From Prevotella sp. (GTDB taxonomy: Bacteria; Bacteroidota; Bacteroidia; Bacteroidales; Bacteroidaceae): a DNA stretch of 64,000 nt. The translations under genes and the position numbers were made by a program. Below, piece by piece: positions 7,721 through 21,201 of the stretch (position 1 is the first letter of the stretch; every line of letters starts with the position of its first letter). The stretch covers positions 1-64,000 of the forward strand of contig JAFTGB010000048.1 of NCBI GenBank assembly GCA_017458125.1. Direction: 5' to 3'. Below the pieces are notes generated by a model. That model saw only the letters and a list, made by a program, of their open reading frames with translations, did not search any database and was not told the origin of the DNA.

Positions 7721-8868
7721 TTGAGCTGAACGGTGACGCGACGGTTGTAGGGAGCGGGCGAAAGGGTGTCGACACCACCGGCGGCAACGACTTCCACACG
7801 GTCGGCAGCAACGCCCATCTTCAGCAGTTCGGCCACAACGGCATCGGCACGCTGGCGCGAGAGTTGCAGGTTATGGTCGGCGGAGCCCGTCAAGCTGTCG
7901 GCATAGCCAGTGACGACGAGCTTAGCATTCTGACGCTTGGCCACATCGACGAGGGCTGCCACGTCCTGCAAGTCGCGCTCGGAGTCGATGACGTCACGCC
8001 CGATGGCAAAGAACACGCTGACGGGGGCGGTGACGACGACGGGCTCGGGGGCGGGCGTTACGGCTGGTGCAGGTGTCTTAGCCTCCAACTCCTGCATCAG
8101 GCGGTCGTTCTCGGCCAAGGCATCCTCCAGCTGGGCGTTGAGGGCGTCGAGCTCGCTCTGCGTAAGGGCGTTGAGGGCGTCCATGTCAGGCGTCTTGTTC
8201 CACGACGAGCGACCCAGCCGGTAGGTCAGGCCCACCTCCATGCTGAGGGCGCGGTCGCGGTTGCGGAAAAGGCGACGCTCGTCGCCGTGCGACTCGTTGC
8301 CGTCGAAGGCGGCGCCATAGAGTCCGTAGCTGAGGTCGATGTTGACAGCCAGTTTACGGCTGATGCGCAGCGTGTTGAGCAGTCCGAAGGAGAGTCCGAG
8401 GGCATCGGTGTTGTAGGTCAGCGAGTGTCCCAGTCCGCCGCCCACGTAGGGTATGAAGTTCCACAGGCGCCGCTCGTTGTAGCCCAACAGCATGTTGCTG
8501 AGGTTGAAGAGCACCTGCTCGTGCAGCGTCCAGTAGCGGCTGGCGTTGGTGCTCTTGTCGTCGGAGACGACGGTGCGTCCCCACAGTCCGTTGAACTTGG
8601 TACGCAGTCCGATGCCCGGTGTAAACCACTTGCCCAAGGCCACGGAGAACCCCACATTGGTGCGGTAGCCCTTCAGCAGTTGTCCGAAGCTGACTGCACG
8701 GTCTTCCTGACTGCCCCAGAAGGAGGTTCCTACGACGTCGGCCTGCACGAACCAGTTAGCCCAGAACGAGTTGGTGGCCACACTATGTTTGGCACCAGAC
8801 ACGGCACCCTGAGCCATGGCGGTCAGCGTAAGGCTGACGACGGCTATCATCACAATAAATCGTTTCAT
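7717..8868 (-). CDS. OmpA-family outer-membrane protein
   Basis: A 383-residue protein with a signal peptide (cleavage after TAMAQ). Residues about 25-225 look like an outer-membrane beta-barrel with many aromatic and glycine residues. A coiled-coil stretch (about 238-265) and a Pro/Ala-rich linker (about 266-285) follow, then a C-terminal OmpA domain with VTGYADSLTG and LSRQRADAVVAEL, the peptidoglycan-binding fold. It probably tethers the outer membrane to the cell wall. An ATG two codons upstream (8874) is an alternative start. It lies 48 bases after mutL and is probably the last gene of the guaB-mutL operon. Confidence 0.9.
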   Translation of the reverse strand: MKRFIVMIAVVSLTLTAMAQGAVSGAKHSVATNSFWANWFVQADVVGTSFWGSQEDRAVSFGQLLKGYRTNVGFSVALGKWFTPGIGLRTKFNGLWGRTVVSDDKSTNASRYWTLHEQVLFNLSNMLLGYNERRLWNFIPYVGGGLGHSLTYNTDALGLSFGLLNTLRISRKLAVNIDLSYGLYGAAFDGNESHGDERRLFRNRDRALSMEVGLTYRLGRSSWNKTPDMDALNALTQSELDALNAQLEDALAENDRLMQELEAKTPAPAVTPAPEPVVVTAPVSVFFAIGRDVIDSERDLQDVAALVDVAKRQNAKLVVTGYADSLTGSADHNLQLSRQRADAVVAELLKMGVAADRVEVVAAGGVDTLSPAPYNRRVTVQLK

Positions 8869-8916
8869 ACACATACTATTATCTCGTTAAACAATGGTCG
8901 GCAAAGACGGTGGTGT

Positions 8917-10734
8917 TCAGTTGCCCAGCAGCTGCTCAATGTCGCGCTGGGGCAGGATGCAGAGGATGGCACGGCCGTCAGGAGTGTAGTTGACGTTGGA
9001 GCAGGCAAAGAGTTCGTTAACCAGGTTCTCCATCTCGGCATTGCCCATCACCTGCCCTTGCGGTATGGCGGCATGGCGCGCCATGCTGAGGGCCAGCGAA
9101 CTGTTGAGCTCGTCGGCCGTGGCCGTGCCGCCACTGACGGCGTCGTCGACCATCTGGCGCAGCAGGGTGACGGGGTCGAGTCCCTCCAGTCCTGCGGGAA
9201 TGCCATTGACGGCGTAGCTGCCATGCCCCAGGTCGCTGAGGTCGAACCCGATGGCCGAGAGGCGGGGCAGCAGGCGTTCCAGAACGACGGCGTCGGACGT
9301 GGGCAGCTGGACGACCTCAGGGAAGAGCACCTGCTGGGTGTCGGCGGTGCGCGTCTGCAGCTGGGCTAAGTAGCGCTCGTAGCGTATGCGCACGTCGGCG
9401 CGGTGCTGGTCGATGATCATGAGTCCCGACTTGACCGCCGTCATGATGTAGCGTCCCTTGTACTGGTAGTGCACGGGCGACATGTCCTCCAGACCGACAG
9501 CGGCAGAGGATAGCACGGCGCTGTCGTCAGTGTCGGCGGGGGCATCGAAGAGTCCCTGTTGCTGCGATGCCGGCTTCAGGTCGGCGTACAGCTGTTCCCA
9601 ACCCTCGGTGCGCTGGTGTGCCGACGGCTGGCGGAAGGGATTGTAGGTGGGCGACACGGAGACGGACACTGCCCCCGGGCGTCCCTCCTGGAAGGCAGGG
9701 ATGTCGGGACGTCCCTCGGTGTCGAAGTCAATCTGCGGTATCTCGCAGAACTGTCCCATGGCGTCGCGCACGGCTGCCAGCAGGAGTTGCCAGATGGACT
9801 GTTCGTTCTCGAACTTGATTTCGGTCTTCGTGGGGTGTATGTTGACGTCGATGTCGGCGGGGTTTACTTCAAAATAGATAAAATAAGGTACGTGCGCGCC
9901 TGCGGGAACAAGGCGGTCGCAAGCCTGCTGTACGGCCTTATGGAAATAGGGGTGCTTCATGAAGCGGCCGTTGACGAAGAAGCACTCGGCGGCACCTTTC
10001 TTCCGCGCCGCCTCCGGTTTGCCCACGAAGCCGCTGATGCTGCAGATGGCCGTGTCGACACTGACAGGCAGCAGGTCCTGGGCATAGCGGCGGCCATAGA
10101 CGTCGGTGATGCGCTGGCGCAGCGTGCCTGCACGCAGGTTGAGCAGTTCCTGCCCGTTGCTGTGCAGTGTGAAGTTGACCGAGGGGTAGACGAGCACGAT
10201 GCGCTCGAAAGCCGTCAGGATGTTGTTCAGCTCGGTGGCGTTGGTCTTGAGAAACTTGCGCCGAGCCGGCACGTTGAAGAAAAGGTTGCTGACAATGAAA
10301 TTGCTGCCCACGGCACAGGAGCAGGGTTCCTGACCCTCCACACGCGAGCCGGACAGCAGCAGGAAAGTGCCCACCTGGTCGGTGGCACGGCGCGTGCGCA
10401 GCTCTATCTGTGCCACGGCAGCTATGGAGGGCAGAGCCTCGCCGCGGAAGCCCATGGTGTGAAGCGTGAAGAGGTCGTCGGCCTGACGTATCTTCGACGT
10501 GGCGTGACGCTCGAAGGCCAGACGGGCATCGGTCTCGGACATGCCGCAGCCGTCGTCGATGACCTGTATGCTGGTGCGCCCGGCATCGGTGACGAGCACG
10601 TTGATGGTGTGGGCACCGGCATCTACGGCATTCTCCACCAGTTCCTTGACCACCGAAGCAGGGCGCTGTATCACCTCGCCGGCGGCTATCTGGTTGGCCA
10701 CGCTGTCTGGCAGCAGTTGTATCACGTCAGTCAT
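8917..10734 (-). CDS. mutL: DNA mismatch repair protein MutL
   Basis: A 605-residue MutL with the GHKL ATPase domain first: LPDSVANQIAAGEV at the start, ELVENAVDAGA, DDGCGM, RHATSKI and GFRGEAL. The C-terminal dimerisation domain is also present. The C-terminal motif that would carry the metal-dependent nicking site (DQHAxxExxxxE) reads DQHRADVRIRYE, so the first Glu is replaced by Val. The start at 10734 was chosen because the family begins just before the LPDSVANQIAAGEV motif and because it overlaps the upstream stop by 8 bases, suggesting translational coupling. Confidence 0.96.
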   Translation of the reverse strand: MTDVIQLLPDSVANQIAAGEVIQRPASVVKELVENAVDAGAHTINVLVTDAGRTSIQVIDDGCGMSETDARLAFERHATSKIRQADDLFTLHTMGFRGEALPSIAAVAQIELRTRRATDQVGTFLLLSGSRVEGQEPCSCAVGSNFIVSNLFFNVPARRKFLKTNATELNNILTAFERIVLVYPSVNFTLHSNGQELLNLRAGTLRQRITDVYGRRYAQDLLPVSVDTAICSISGFVGKPEAARKKGAAECFFVNGRFMKHPYFHKAVQQACDRLVPAGAHVPYFIYFEVNPADIDVNIHPTKTEIKFENEQSIWQLLLAAVRDAMGQFCEIPQIDFDTEGRPDIPAFQEGRPGAVSVSVSPTYNPFRQPSAHQRTEGWEQLYADLKPASQQQGLFDAPADTDDSAVLSSAAVGLEDMSPVHYQYKGRYIMTAVKSGLMIIDQHRADVRIRYERYLAQLQTRTADTQQVLFPEVVQLPTSDAVVLERLLPRLSAIGFDLSDLGHGSYAVNGIPAGLEGLDPVTLLRQMVDDAVSGGTATADELNSSLALSMARHAAIPQGQVMGNAEMENLVNELFACSNVNYTPDGRAILCILPQRDIEQLLGN

Positions 10735-12397
10735 GGCTTGCAGGTGCTGGTGGTTGCGCCGTCTGGTTGGCAATGCGGTTCTTAGGAGCCTCGCGGCGCT
10801 TCTGCTCCTTCAGCTCCGTCCCTCCTTTCTTAGGACGCCAGTTGAAGATGTCGTCCTTGTCAAGGGGGCGCACATAGTCGAACCACGCATAGCCGGGCAG
10901 GAAGTCCTTTCCCGGCGGTATCTGCGTCATGGGATAGAGGGTGCCCGTGGGTTTCTCCATCCAGATGCGCTTCATCTTACGGTTTTCCATGAACATCTTC
11001 ATCAGGGGAGTCTCGGTGTAGTTGAGCCCGATGAGCGTGCTGTCGGAGTCGTCGACGGGATAGTAGATGATGAGCACGTTGTCAATGGCATGCGACTCGC
11101 TGAGCTGCCCGTCACGGAAAAAGGCCTTCATCTCCTTGGACGAGACCTGATTGAAGTGTACCGAGTCGGGCATCTGCTCGGCAGAGAAGGCTTGTCCCAC
11201 GACGTGCGCACGGTCCATCTTGCCGTTCTTCATCCATGCGTAAATCGTTTCGCCGAAGAGCTGCTGACCCTCGTTCCAGATAATGGGGTCGCGGTACATG
11301 GTCATGCAGGAGTCCTGCGAGTTGTAGACCAACGAGTCGCAGACGGCCTGCACGTCGGTGCGGTAGGCTCGGACGCGATTGTAGGCATGCAGCTTGCGGT
11401 AGACGGAGTCGGTATGGATGTGGTAGGTATAAATCTTGAACGTATCGGCATGCATGAACAGCGAGTCGGGTTGCGAGAAGTCGACGGCTATGGCGTTCCA
11501 TGTGGCCATGGCATATCCCGTAGAGTCGTTGTATTCGCAGCGGTCGCTCAACAGCATTGTCTTGTTGACGGAGTCGGTAAAGACCACATTGTCGTAGGCG
11601 TAGTTGGTGCCGTCCTTGGCATTGTGGAAGACGCTGTCGCCAATAAGTGTGCACCCCTGGTCGCGGATGACGGAGCGGTCGTAGAGTTTCGACTGCTCGG
11701 TACGCGTGTTGTAGTAGCCGTTGCTGCTCTGGATGGTGCTGCCGCCGGAGACGATGCTTGACGGTCCGACGATGTGCGCCGTCGACGTGCGGGTGTCGTA
11801 GTAGAGGGAGTCGGTGGTCAGGAACATATTCTTGTCCTTCAGCTGCACGTCGTAGTAGAACATCGCCAGCTTGGAGTCGGTGTGGTACTCGCCCCAGTCG
11901 CTGGTCAGCGTGGAGTTGCCGTCGACAAGTTTGCCACCCTCGAAGAAGTTGCCGAAGCTATACAGGCGGTCGTAGTCTAACGAGTCGGTATAGAGCGTAG
12001 TCTTGCGGTGCTTGAGCACAACGTTATGGCGGGCCTGGGCCAACTGGTCGTTGCCGTCGTAGTAGGCGTAGTCGCTGGTGAGGCGCAGCGTGTCGCCCTG
12101 CACCATCTTGACATGACCAAAGGCTTCAAAGGAGTTCGACTGCTCGTAGAAGTGTGCGCTGTCGCAGTAGAGGTTGGCACCGACATGACGGAAATGCACA
12201 TGTCCGTTCAACACCTGTGCGTCGCCGTTGAGAAACTGGTCGTAGTGCAGGTTGTCGGCATGCACCAAGTAGACACGCTTGTCCTGCTGCGCCGCCTTTG
12301 CACGCTTACGCGTGGTACGCTTCTTCTTCGGTGCCTGCACGGCAAACACCATGCCCAGCACCACCAAGCCTAACAAGACAAACAGTACCCTTTTCAA
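10727..12397 (-). CDS. OstA/LptA-like envelope protein with TTG start
   Basis: A 556-residue exported protein with many repeats of the OstA-like beta-jellyroll fold (YxxADSLxYD, GHVxxxxGDTLxLTSDYAYYDG), as in LptA/LptD N-terminal domains that handle lipopolysaccharide. Its hydrophobic signal (residues 2-20) starts directly after a TTG codon. The only in-frame ATG (12352) would remove the signal and a stop codon lies two codons upstream, so TTG appears to be the real start. The C-terminus is basic and proline-rich. The gene overlaps mutL by 8 bases. A role in LPS transport is inferred from the fold. Confidence 0.85.
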   Translation of the reverse strand: MKRVLFVLLGLVVLGMVFAVQAPKKKRTTRKRAKAAQQDKRVYLVHADNLHYDQFLNGDAQVLNGHVHFRHVGANLYCDSAHFYEQSNSFEAFGHVKMVQGDTLRLTSDYAYYDGNDQLAQARHNVVLKHRKTTLYTDSLDYDRLYSFGNFFEGGKLVDGNSTLTSDWGEYHTDSKLAMFYYDVQLKDKNMFLTTDSLYYDTRTSTAHIVGPSSIVSGGSTIQSSNGYYNTRTEQSKLYDRSVIRDQGCTLIGDSVFHNAKDGTNYAYDNVVFTDSVNKTMLLSDRCEYNDSTGYAMATWNAIAVDFSQPDSLFMHADTFKIYTYHIHTDSVYRKLHAYNRVRAYRTDVQAVCDSLVYNSQDSCMTMYRDPIIWNEGQQLFGETIYAWMKNGKMDRAHVVGQAFSAEQMPDSVHFNQVSSKEMKAFFRDGQLSESHAIDNVLIIYYPVDDSDSTLIGLNYTETPLMKMFMENRKMKRIWMEKPTGTLYPMTQIPPGKDFLPGYAWFDYVRPLDKDDIFNWRPKKGGTELKEQKRREAPKNRIANQTAQPPAPASHD

Positions 12398-12467
12398 TTC
12401 TTAATCCTTAATGCTTAATCGCTGCAGGCGATTATTTCTCATTACTCACTACTCACTACTCATTTCT
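12393..12467. repeat. Heptad repeat tract between two operon genes
   Basis: Two runs of 7-base repeats lie between the PPIase gene and the OstA-like gene: TTAATCC, TTAATGC and TTAATCG near 12401-12420, and TTACTCA, CTACTCA, CTACTCA, TTTCTAC near 12438-12466. A small GC hairpin separates them. Similar tracts occur at 19030-19171 and near 32452. Confidence 0.7.
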
Positions 12468-13825
12468 ACCTCACCCATCCTTCGTACTCGAACTGACAGT
12501 CGCGGTAGCGGTCGTTGATGCGGACGTAGGTAGACTTGATGCGCTTGACCAGCCAGTCGTGCAGCGTCTTGTTACGCATCTTCTCCAACACCACGTTCTT
12601 CATCACCTGAAAGTCCTCGGTGATGGTGGCCTTATGACCCTCGGTACGACTCTTGAGTTTGACAATGGCGCAGACAGTCTTGCCGCGCTCGTTCATCATC
12701 TGGAACGGTTTCGATATCTCGCCCACCTGCAGACCGTCGACAGCACGGGCCACCTCAGGAGGCAGCTCGGCCAGTTTGAAACGGGAAGTACGCAGACCGT
12801 CGGGGGTAGCATTGAACATCAGACCGTTGTTGTTACGGGTGTCCTTATGGTCAGAGATGATGGAGGCACCGGCCTCGAAGGGGAACTTGTCGTCAAGAAT
12901 ATCGGTACGGATAGAGTCAAGACGTGCCATCGATTTCTGCACAGCCTCATCGCTGACGACAGGTTTGCGCAGGATATGGCGCACCTTGATCTTATCGCCA
13001 CGCTTGTCAATGAGCTGGATGATATGGAAGCCGAACTCCGACTCCACAATCTTCGACACACGCTTGGGGTCAGTGAGTCCGAAGGCCACATTGGCAAAGG
13101 CCGGATCGAGCGTGCCTCGTCCAGTATAGTCCAGCTCACCACCACGGCGCGCCGTGCCAGGATCCTCAGAGTACAGGCGTGCCAGCGTCTGGAACGACGA
13201 CTCGCCCTTGTTGATACGGTCGGTATAGTCGCGCAGTTCTTCCTTGACACGGTTGATTTCCTCCTGTTCGATGCGCGGCTGTTGCGTGATAATCTGCACC
13301 TCCACCTCGGTGGGTACGAAAGGCACGCTGTCGAGCGGCAGGTCTTTGAAGTAACGGCGCACCTCGGCAGGCGTCACCGTGATGTCCTTGACCAGCTTCT
13401 GCTGCATGCCTTGCACCATCTGGCGCTCACGGTACGACTCGCGCAAATCGGCACGTATCTGGCTGATACTCTTCTTCTGATACTCCTCCAGCTTCTCGCG
13501 CGAGCCGATTACCGAGACCATGTTCTCGATATATTGTTCGACACCCTGCGAGATTTCAGATTCCGTGACCTCAACGCTGTCAATGATGGCTTGGTTGAGG
13601 TACAGCTTCTGCACAGCAATCTGTTCGGGGATGGCACAGTCGGGGTCGCCGTGCCAGTGCATGCCTTCCTGTTGTCCTTGGATGCGCAAGGCCTCCACGT
13701 CAGACTTGAGAATGGCCTCGTCGCCGACGACCCATATAACCTCGTCGACAATGGTACCAAGGCTGTCGGTCTGTGACAGCACGGGGGAGGCCATCAGCAG
13801 GAGTACAGCACAGAGTGAAAGTATT

Positions 13826-13833
<8 letters not shown>
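12466..13833 (-). CDS. SurA-type periplasmic peptidyl-prolyl isomerase
   Basis: A 455-residue protein with a signal peptide (cleavage near SPVLSQ), a SurA-like N-terminal chaperone region (DEVIWVVGDEAILKSDVE) and two parvulin domains. The first (about 170-275) includes YSEDPGTARRGGEL and ESEFGFHIIQLID; the second (about 280-390) begins KVRHIL. SurA-type proteins help fold outer-membrane proteins in the periplasm. Its start overlaps the stop of the upstream PPIase gene by 8 bases, which suggests coupled translation. The operon context, an OstA-like gene and an OmpA protein downstream, fits envelope biogenesis. Confidence 0.92.
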
Positions 13834-16742
<2,909 letters not shown>

Positions 16743-16752
16743 TTATTAATTT

Positions 16753-16805
16753 ATTGCGTGCAAATTTACTGCTTTTTTCCGACATAGCAGCCATTTGCAC
16801 GCAAT
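16753..16805. repeat. Perfect 13-bp inverted repeat at the guaB promoter
   Basis: ATTGCGTGCAAAT (16753-16765) and its exact complement (16793-16805) are 27 bases apart, between the 3' end of recQ and guaB. The guaB-proximal arm overlaps the -7 box, so it could be an operator or the recQ 3' hairpin. Confidence 0.6.
16761..16768 (-). promoter_or_regulatory. guaB promoter -7 box TAAATTTG
   Basis: It fits TAnnTTTG and lies 30 bases upstream of the guaB ATG at 16730. It overlaps one arm of a 13-bp inverted repeat. Confidence 0.6.
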
Positions 16806-16829
16806 ATTAATACGATTTAACGCGTTGGG

Positions 16830-19013
<2,184 letters not shown>

Positions 19014-19029
19014 AGACTCCTATTTTACT

Positions 19030-19171
19030 AAATGAGTAATGAGAAATGAGACATGAGGAATGAAAGGCGTTTCACGCCAAATGTCAAATGACAAAATGCC
19101 GTGCGTAGTTCATTATTCATTTCTTCATTTTCATTTTTCATTTCTCATTACTCATTTCTCATTACTCATTT
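19030..19171. repeat. Heptad repeats forming a 21-bp inverted repeat
   Basis: Bases 19030-19050 are an exact reverse complement of 19151-19171, both built of alternating TCATTTC and TCATTAC heptads. The right-hand run continues on both sides (about 19105-19182). A small hairpin GGCGTTTCACGCC lies between the arms. The element fills the gap between clpX and recQ. Confidence 0.8.
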
Positions 19172-19189
19172 CTCATTTACATTTTCAGG

Positions 19190-20410
19190 TTATTGCAGGT
19201 GCGACTTGTCAAGTTGCTCTTGCGCATACTTAGCCGTCACCTCAAAGGATTTCACACGTTTTGAGGGTATCTCATACATGGCGTCCAGCATGATGTTCTC
19301 AACGATGGAACGCAGACCGCGCGCACCCAGCTTGTACTCCACAGCCTTGTCGACGATGAGTTTCAGCGCTTCGGGTGTGAAGGTCAGCTTGATGCCGTCC
19401 ATCTCGAAGAGCTTCTCGTACTGCTTGACGATGGAGTTCTTGGGCTCCGTCAGTATCTTGCCCAGAGCGTCGCGGTCCAGCGGGTTCAGGTAGGTGAGCA
19501 CAGGCAGTCGGCCGATGATTTCCGGTATCAGGCCAAACGACTTCAAGTCCTGCGGTGCTATGTACTGTATGAGTTTCTCCTTGTCTAACTTACGCACGTT
19601 CTGTACGGAGTTGTAGCCCACGACGTGGGTGTTCATGCGCTGGGCTATCTTGCGCTCGATGCCGTCAAAGGCACCTCCGCAGATAAACAGGATGTTGTGC
19701 GTGTCCACATGGATGTACTCCTGGTCAGGATGCTTGCGCCCGCCCTGCGGCGGCACGTTGACCACGATGCCCTCTAACAGTTTGAGCAGTCCCTGCTGCA
19801 CGCCCTCGCCGCTCACGTCACGCGTGATGGACGGGTTGTCCGACTTGCGTGCTATCTTGTCTATCTCGTCAATGAACACGATGCCGCGCTGCGCTGCCTC
19901 CACGTCGTAGTCGGCAACTTGCAGCAGACGGGTCAGAATGCTCTCCACGTCCTCACCCACGTAGCCCGCCTCGGTGAACACAGTGGCGTCGACGATGGTG
20001 AAGGGCACGTCCAGCTGGCGTGCAATGGTGCGAGCCAGCAGAGTCTTACCCGTTCCCGTCGAGCCTACCAGGATGATGTTCGACTTCTCTATCTCCACGC
20101 CGTTGTCGTCCTTGGGCTGCTGCAACCGCTTGTAGTGGTTGTAGACGGAGACGCTCAGGTAGCGCTTGGCCTCGTCCTGTCCTATGACATACTGGTCCAG
20201 ATACTCCTTGATTTCTTTCGGTTTGGGTATGCGCTTGGGCTTGAACTTCTTGTCTGTACCTTTCTTTGCCGCATCGGGGCCGAAGCCGTTGGCCGCCGCC
20301 ACCTGGTAAGCCTGCTGCACGCAGTCGTCGCAGATATTGCCGTTCAGTCCCGTTATCAGCAGCCTCACCTCGCGTTCGGAACGCCCGCAGAAATTACATC
20401 TCTTCACCAT
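19190..20410 (-). CDS. clpX: ATP-dependent Clp protease ATP-binding subunit ClpX
   Basis: A 406-residue AAA+ unfoldase that recognises and feeds proteins into ClpP. The N-terminal zinc-binding domain is CNFCGRSE with CDDC; the Walker A motif is GSTGTGKT and Walker B is [12 protein letters not shown]; sensor and pore residues (GYVGEDVE) and the RRxxQ-like arginine finger region are in their usual places. The start codon follows the clpP stop with no spacing, so the two are co-translated. Length and order tig-clpP-clpX are standard. Confidence 0.98.
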   Translation of the reverse strand: MVKRCNFCGRSEREVRLLITGLNGNICDDCVQQAYQVAAANGFGPDAAKKGTDKKFKPKRIPKPKEIKEYLDQYVIGQDEAKRYLSVSVYNHYKRLQQPKDDNGVEIEKSNIILVGSTGTGKTLLARTIARQLDVPFTIVDATVFTEAGYVGEDVESILTRLLQVADYDVEAAQRGIVFIDEIDKIARKSDNPSITRDVSGEGVQQGLLKLLEGIVVNVPPQGGRKHPDQEYIHVDTHNILFICGGAFDGIERKIAQRMNTHVVGYNSVQNVRKLDKEKLIQYIAPQDLKSFGLIPEIIGRLPVLTYLNPLDRDALGKILTEPKNSIVKQYEKLFEMDGIKLTFTPEALKLIVDKAVEYKLGARGLRSIVENIMLDAMYEIPSKRVKSFEVTAKYAQEQLDKSHLQ

Positions 20411-21076
20411 TTACTTCTTAGCCAATACTTTGTCTATCATACCATATTCCTTCGCCTCCTCGGCCGTCATCCAGTAGTTGCGGTCAGAGTCGTTCCACAC
20501 CTTGTCGTAAGGCGTATGCGAATGTTCGGAGATAATGGTGTAGAGTTCCTTCTTGAACTTCATGATTTCCTTGGCTTCTATCTCGATGTCGGAAGCCTGA
20601 CCCTGCACACCGCCTAAGGGCTGGTGTATCATCACCCGGCTGTGGGGCAGCGCCGAGCGCTTGCCTTCCGTGCCGGCTACTAACAGTACGGCCGCCATGG
20701 ACGCTGCCATGCCTGTGCAGATGGTGGCTACGTCGCTCTGTATGAACTGCATGGTGTCGTATATGCCCAGTCCTGCCGTCACGCTGCCGCCCGGCGAGTT
20801 GAGGTAGATGTTGATGTCCTTGCCGGGGTCCACCGAGTCCAGGTAGAGCAGCTGAGCCTGCAAGGTATTGGCGGTGTAGTCGTCAATCTGCGTGCCGAGG
20901 AAGATGACACGGTCCATCATCAGTCGCGAGAAGACGTCCATCTGTGTAACGTTCAGCTGACGCTCCTCCAGAATATACGGATTCATATACTGGGCTTGTG
21001 CACTCATCACTTCGTCGAGTACGAGGCCGTTAATTCCAAGATGCTTGGTAGCATATTTTCTAAAGTCGTTGTTCAT
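20411..21076 (-). CDS. clpP: ATP-dependent Clp protease proteolytic subunit ClpP
   Basis: A 221-residue serine protease subunit forming the barrel-shaped ClpP tetradecamer. Catalytic Ser126 is in TGMAASMAAVLL, catalytic His151 in RVMIHQPLGG, and the third residue of the triad is expected shortly after. The handle and the N-terminal leader region are present. It is located between trigger factor and clpX and is preceded by a leader with a strong hairpin and its own promoter box, so it can be transcribed apart from tig. Confidence 0.98.
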   Translation of the reverse strand: MNNDFRKYATKHLGINGLVLDEVMSAQAQYMNPYILEERQLNVTQMDVFSRLMMDRVIFLGTQIDDYTANTLQAQLLYLDSVDPGKDINIYLNSPGGSVTAGLGIYDTMQFIQSDVATICTGMAASMAAVLLVAGTEGKRSALPHSRVMIHQPLGGVQGQASDIEIEAKEIMKFKKELYTIISEHSHTPYDKVWNDSDRNYWMTAEEAKEYGMIDKVLAKK

Positions 21077-21098
21077 AATTTCTCCTTTGTTTTAGCTC

Positions 21099-21170
21099 AA
21101 AAAGCGAGGTCACCAGCCTTTTCGCGTAAAATGTAGATACAAAATTACGAAAAAAGATTGGTAACCTCGC
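21099..21170 (-). terminator. Hairpin with U-run between tig and clpP (terminator/attenuator)
   Basis: On the minus strand, 21159-21170 pairs with 21104-21115 (12 bp with one G-U), with further partial pairing inside (TTTTTTCG/CGCGAAAA), and a TTTTT run follows at 21099-21103. It could end tig transcripts. The loop holds a promoter box for clpP. Confidence 0.45.
21140..21147 (-). promoter_or_regulatory. clpP promoter -7 box TAATTTTG
   Basis: It fits TAnnTTTG, about 63 bases upstream of the clpP ATG, and lies in the loop of the hairpin spanning 21099-21170. Confidence 0.45.
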
Positions 21171-21201
21171 AATATTTAAGAGGTTTTTTTCTTAAAAATT
21201 C

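Noticed and set aside
7864..9369. 501-codon open frame on the plus strand
   Set aside because: It lies antisense to the OmpA and mutL genes, which have clear family motifs; it is a by-product of GC-rich codon use.
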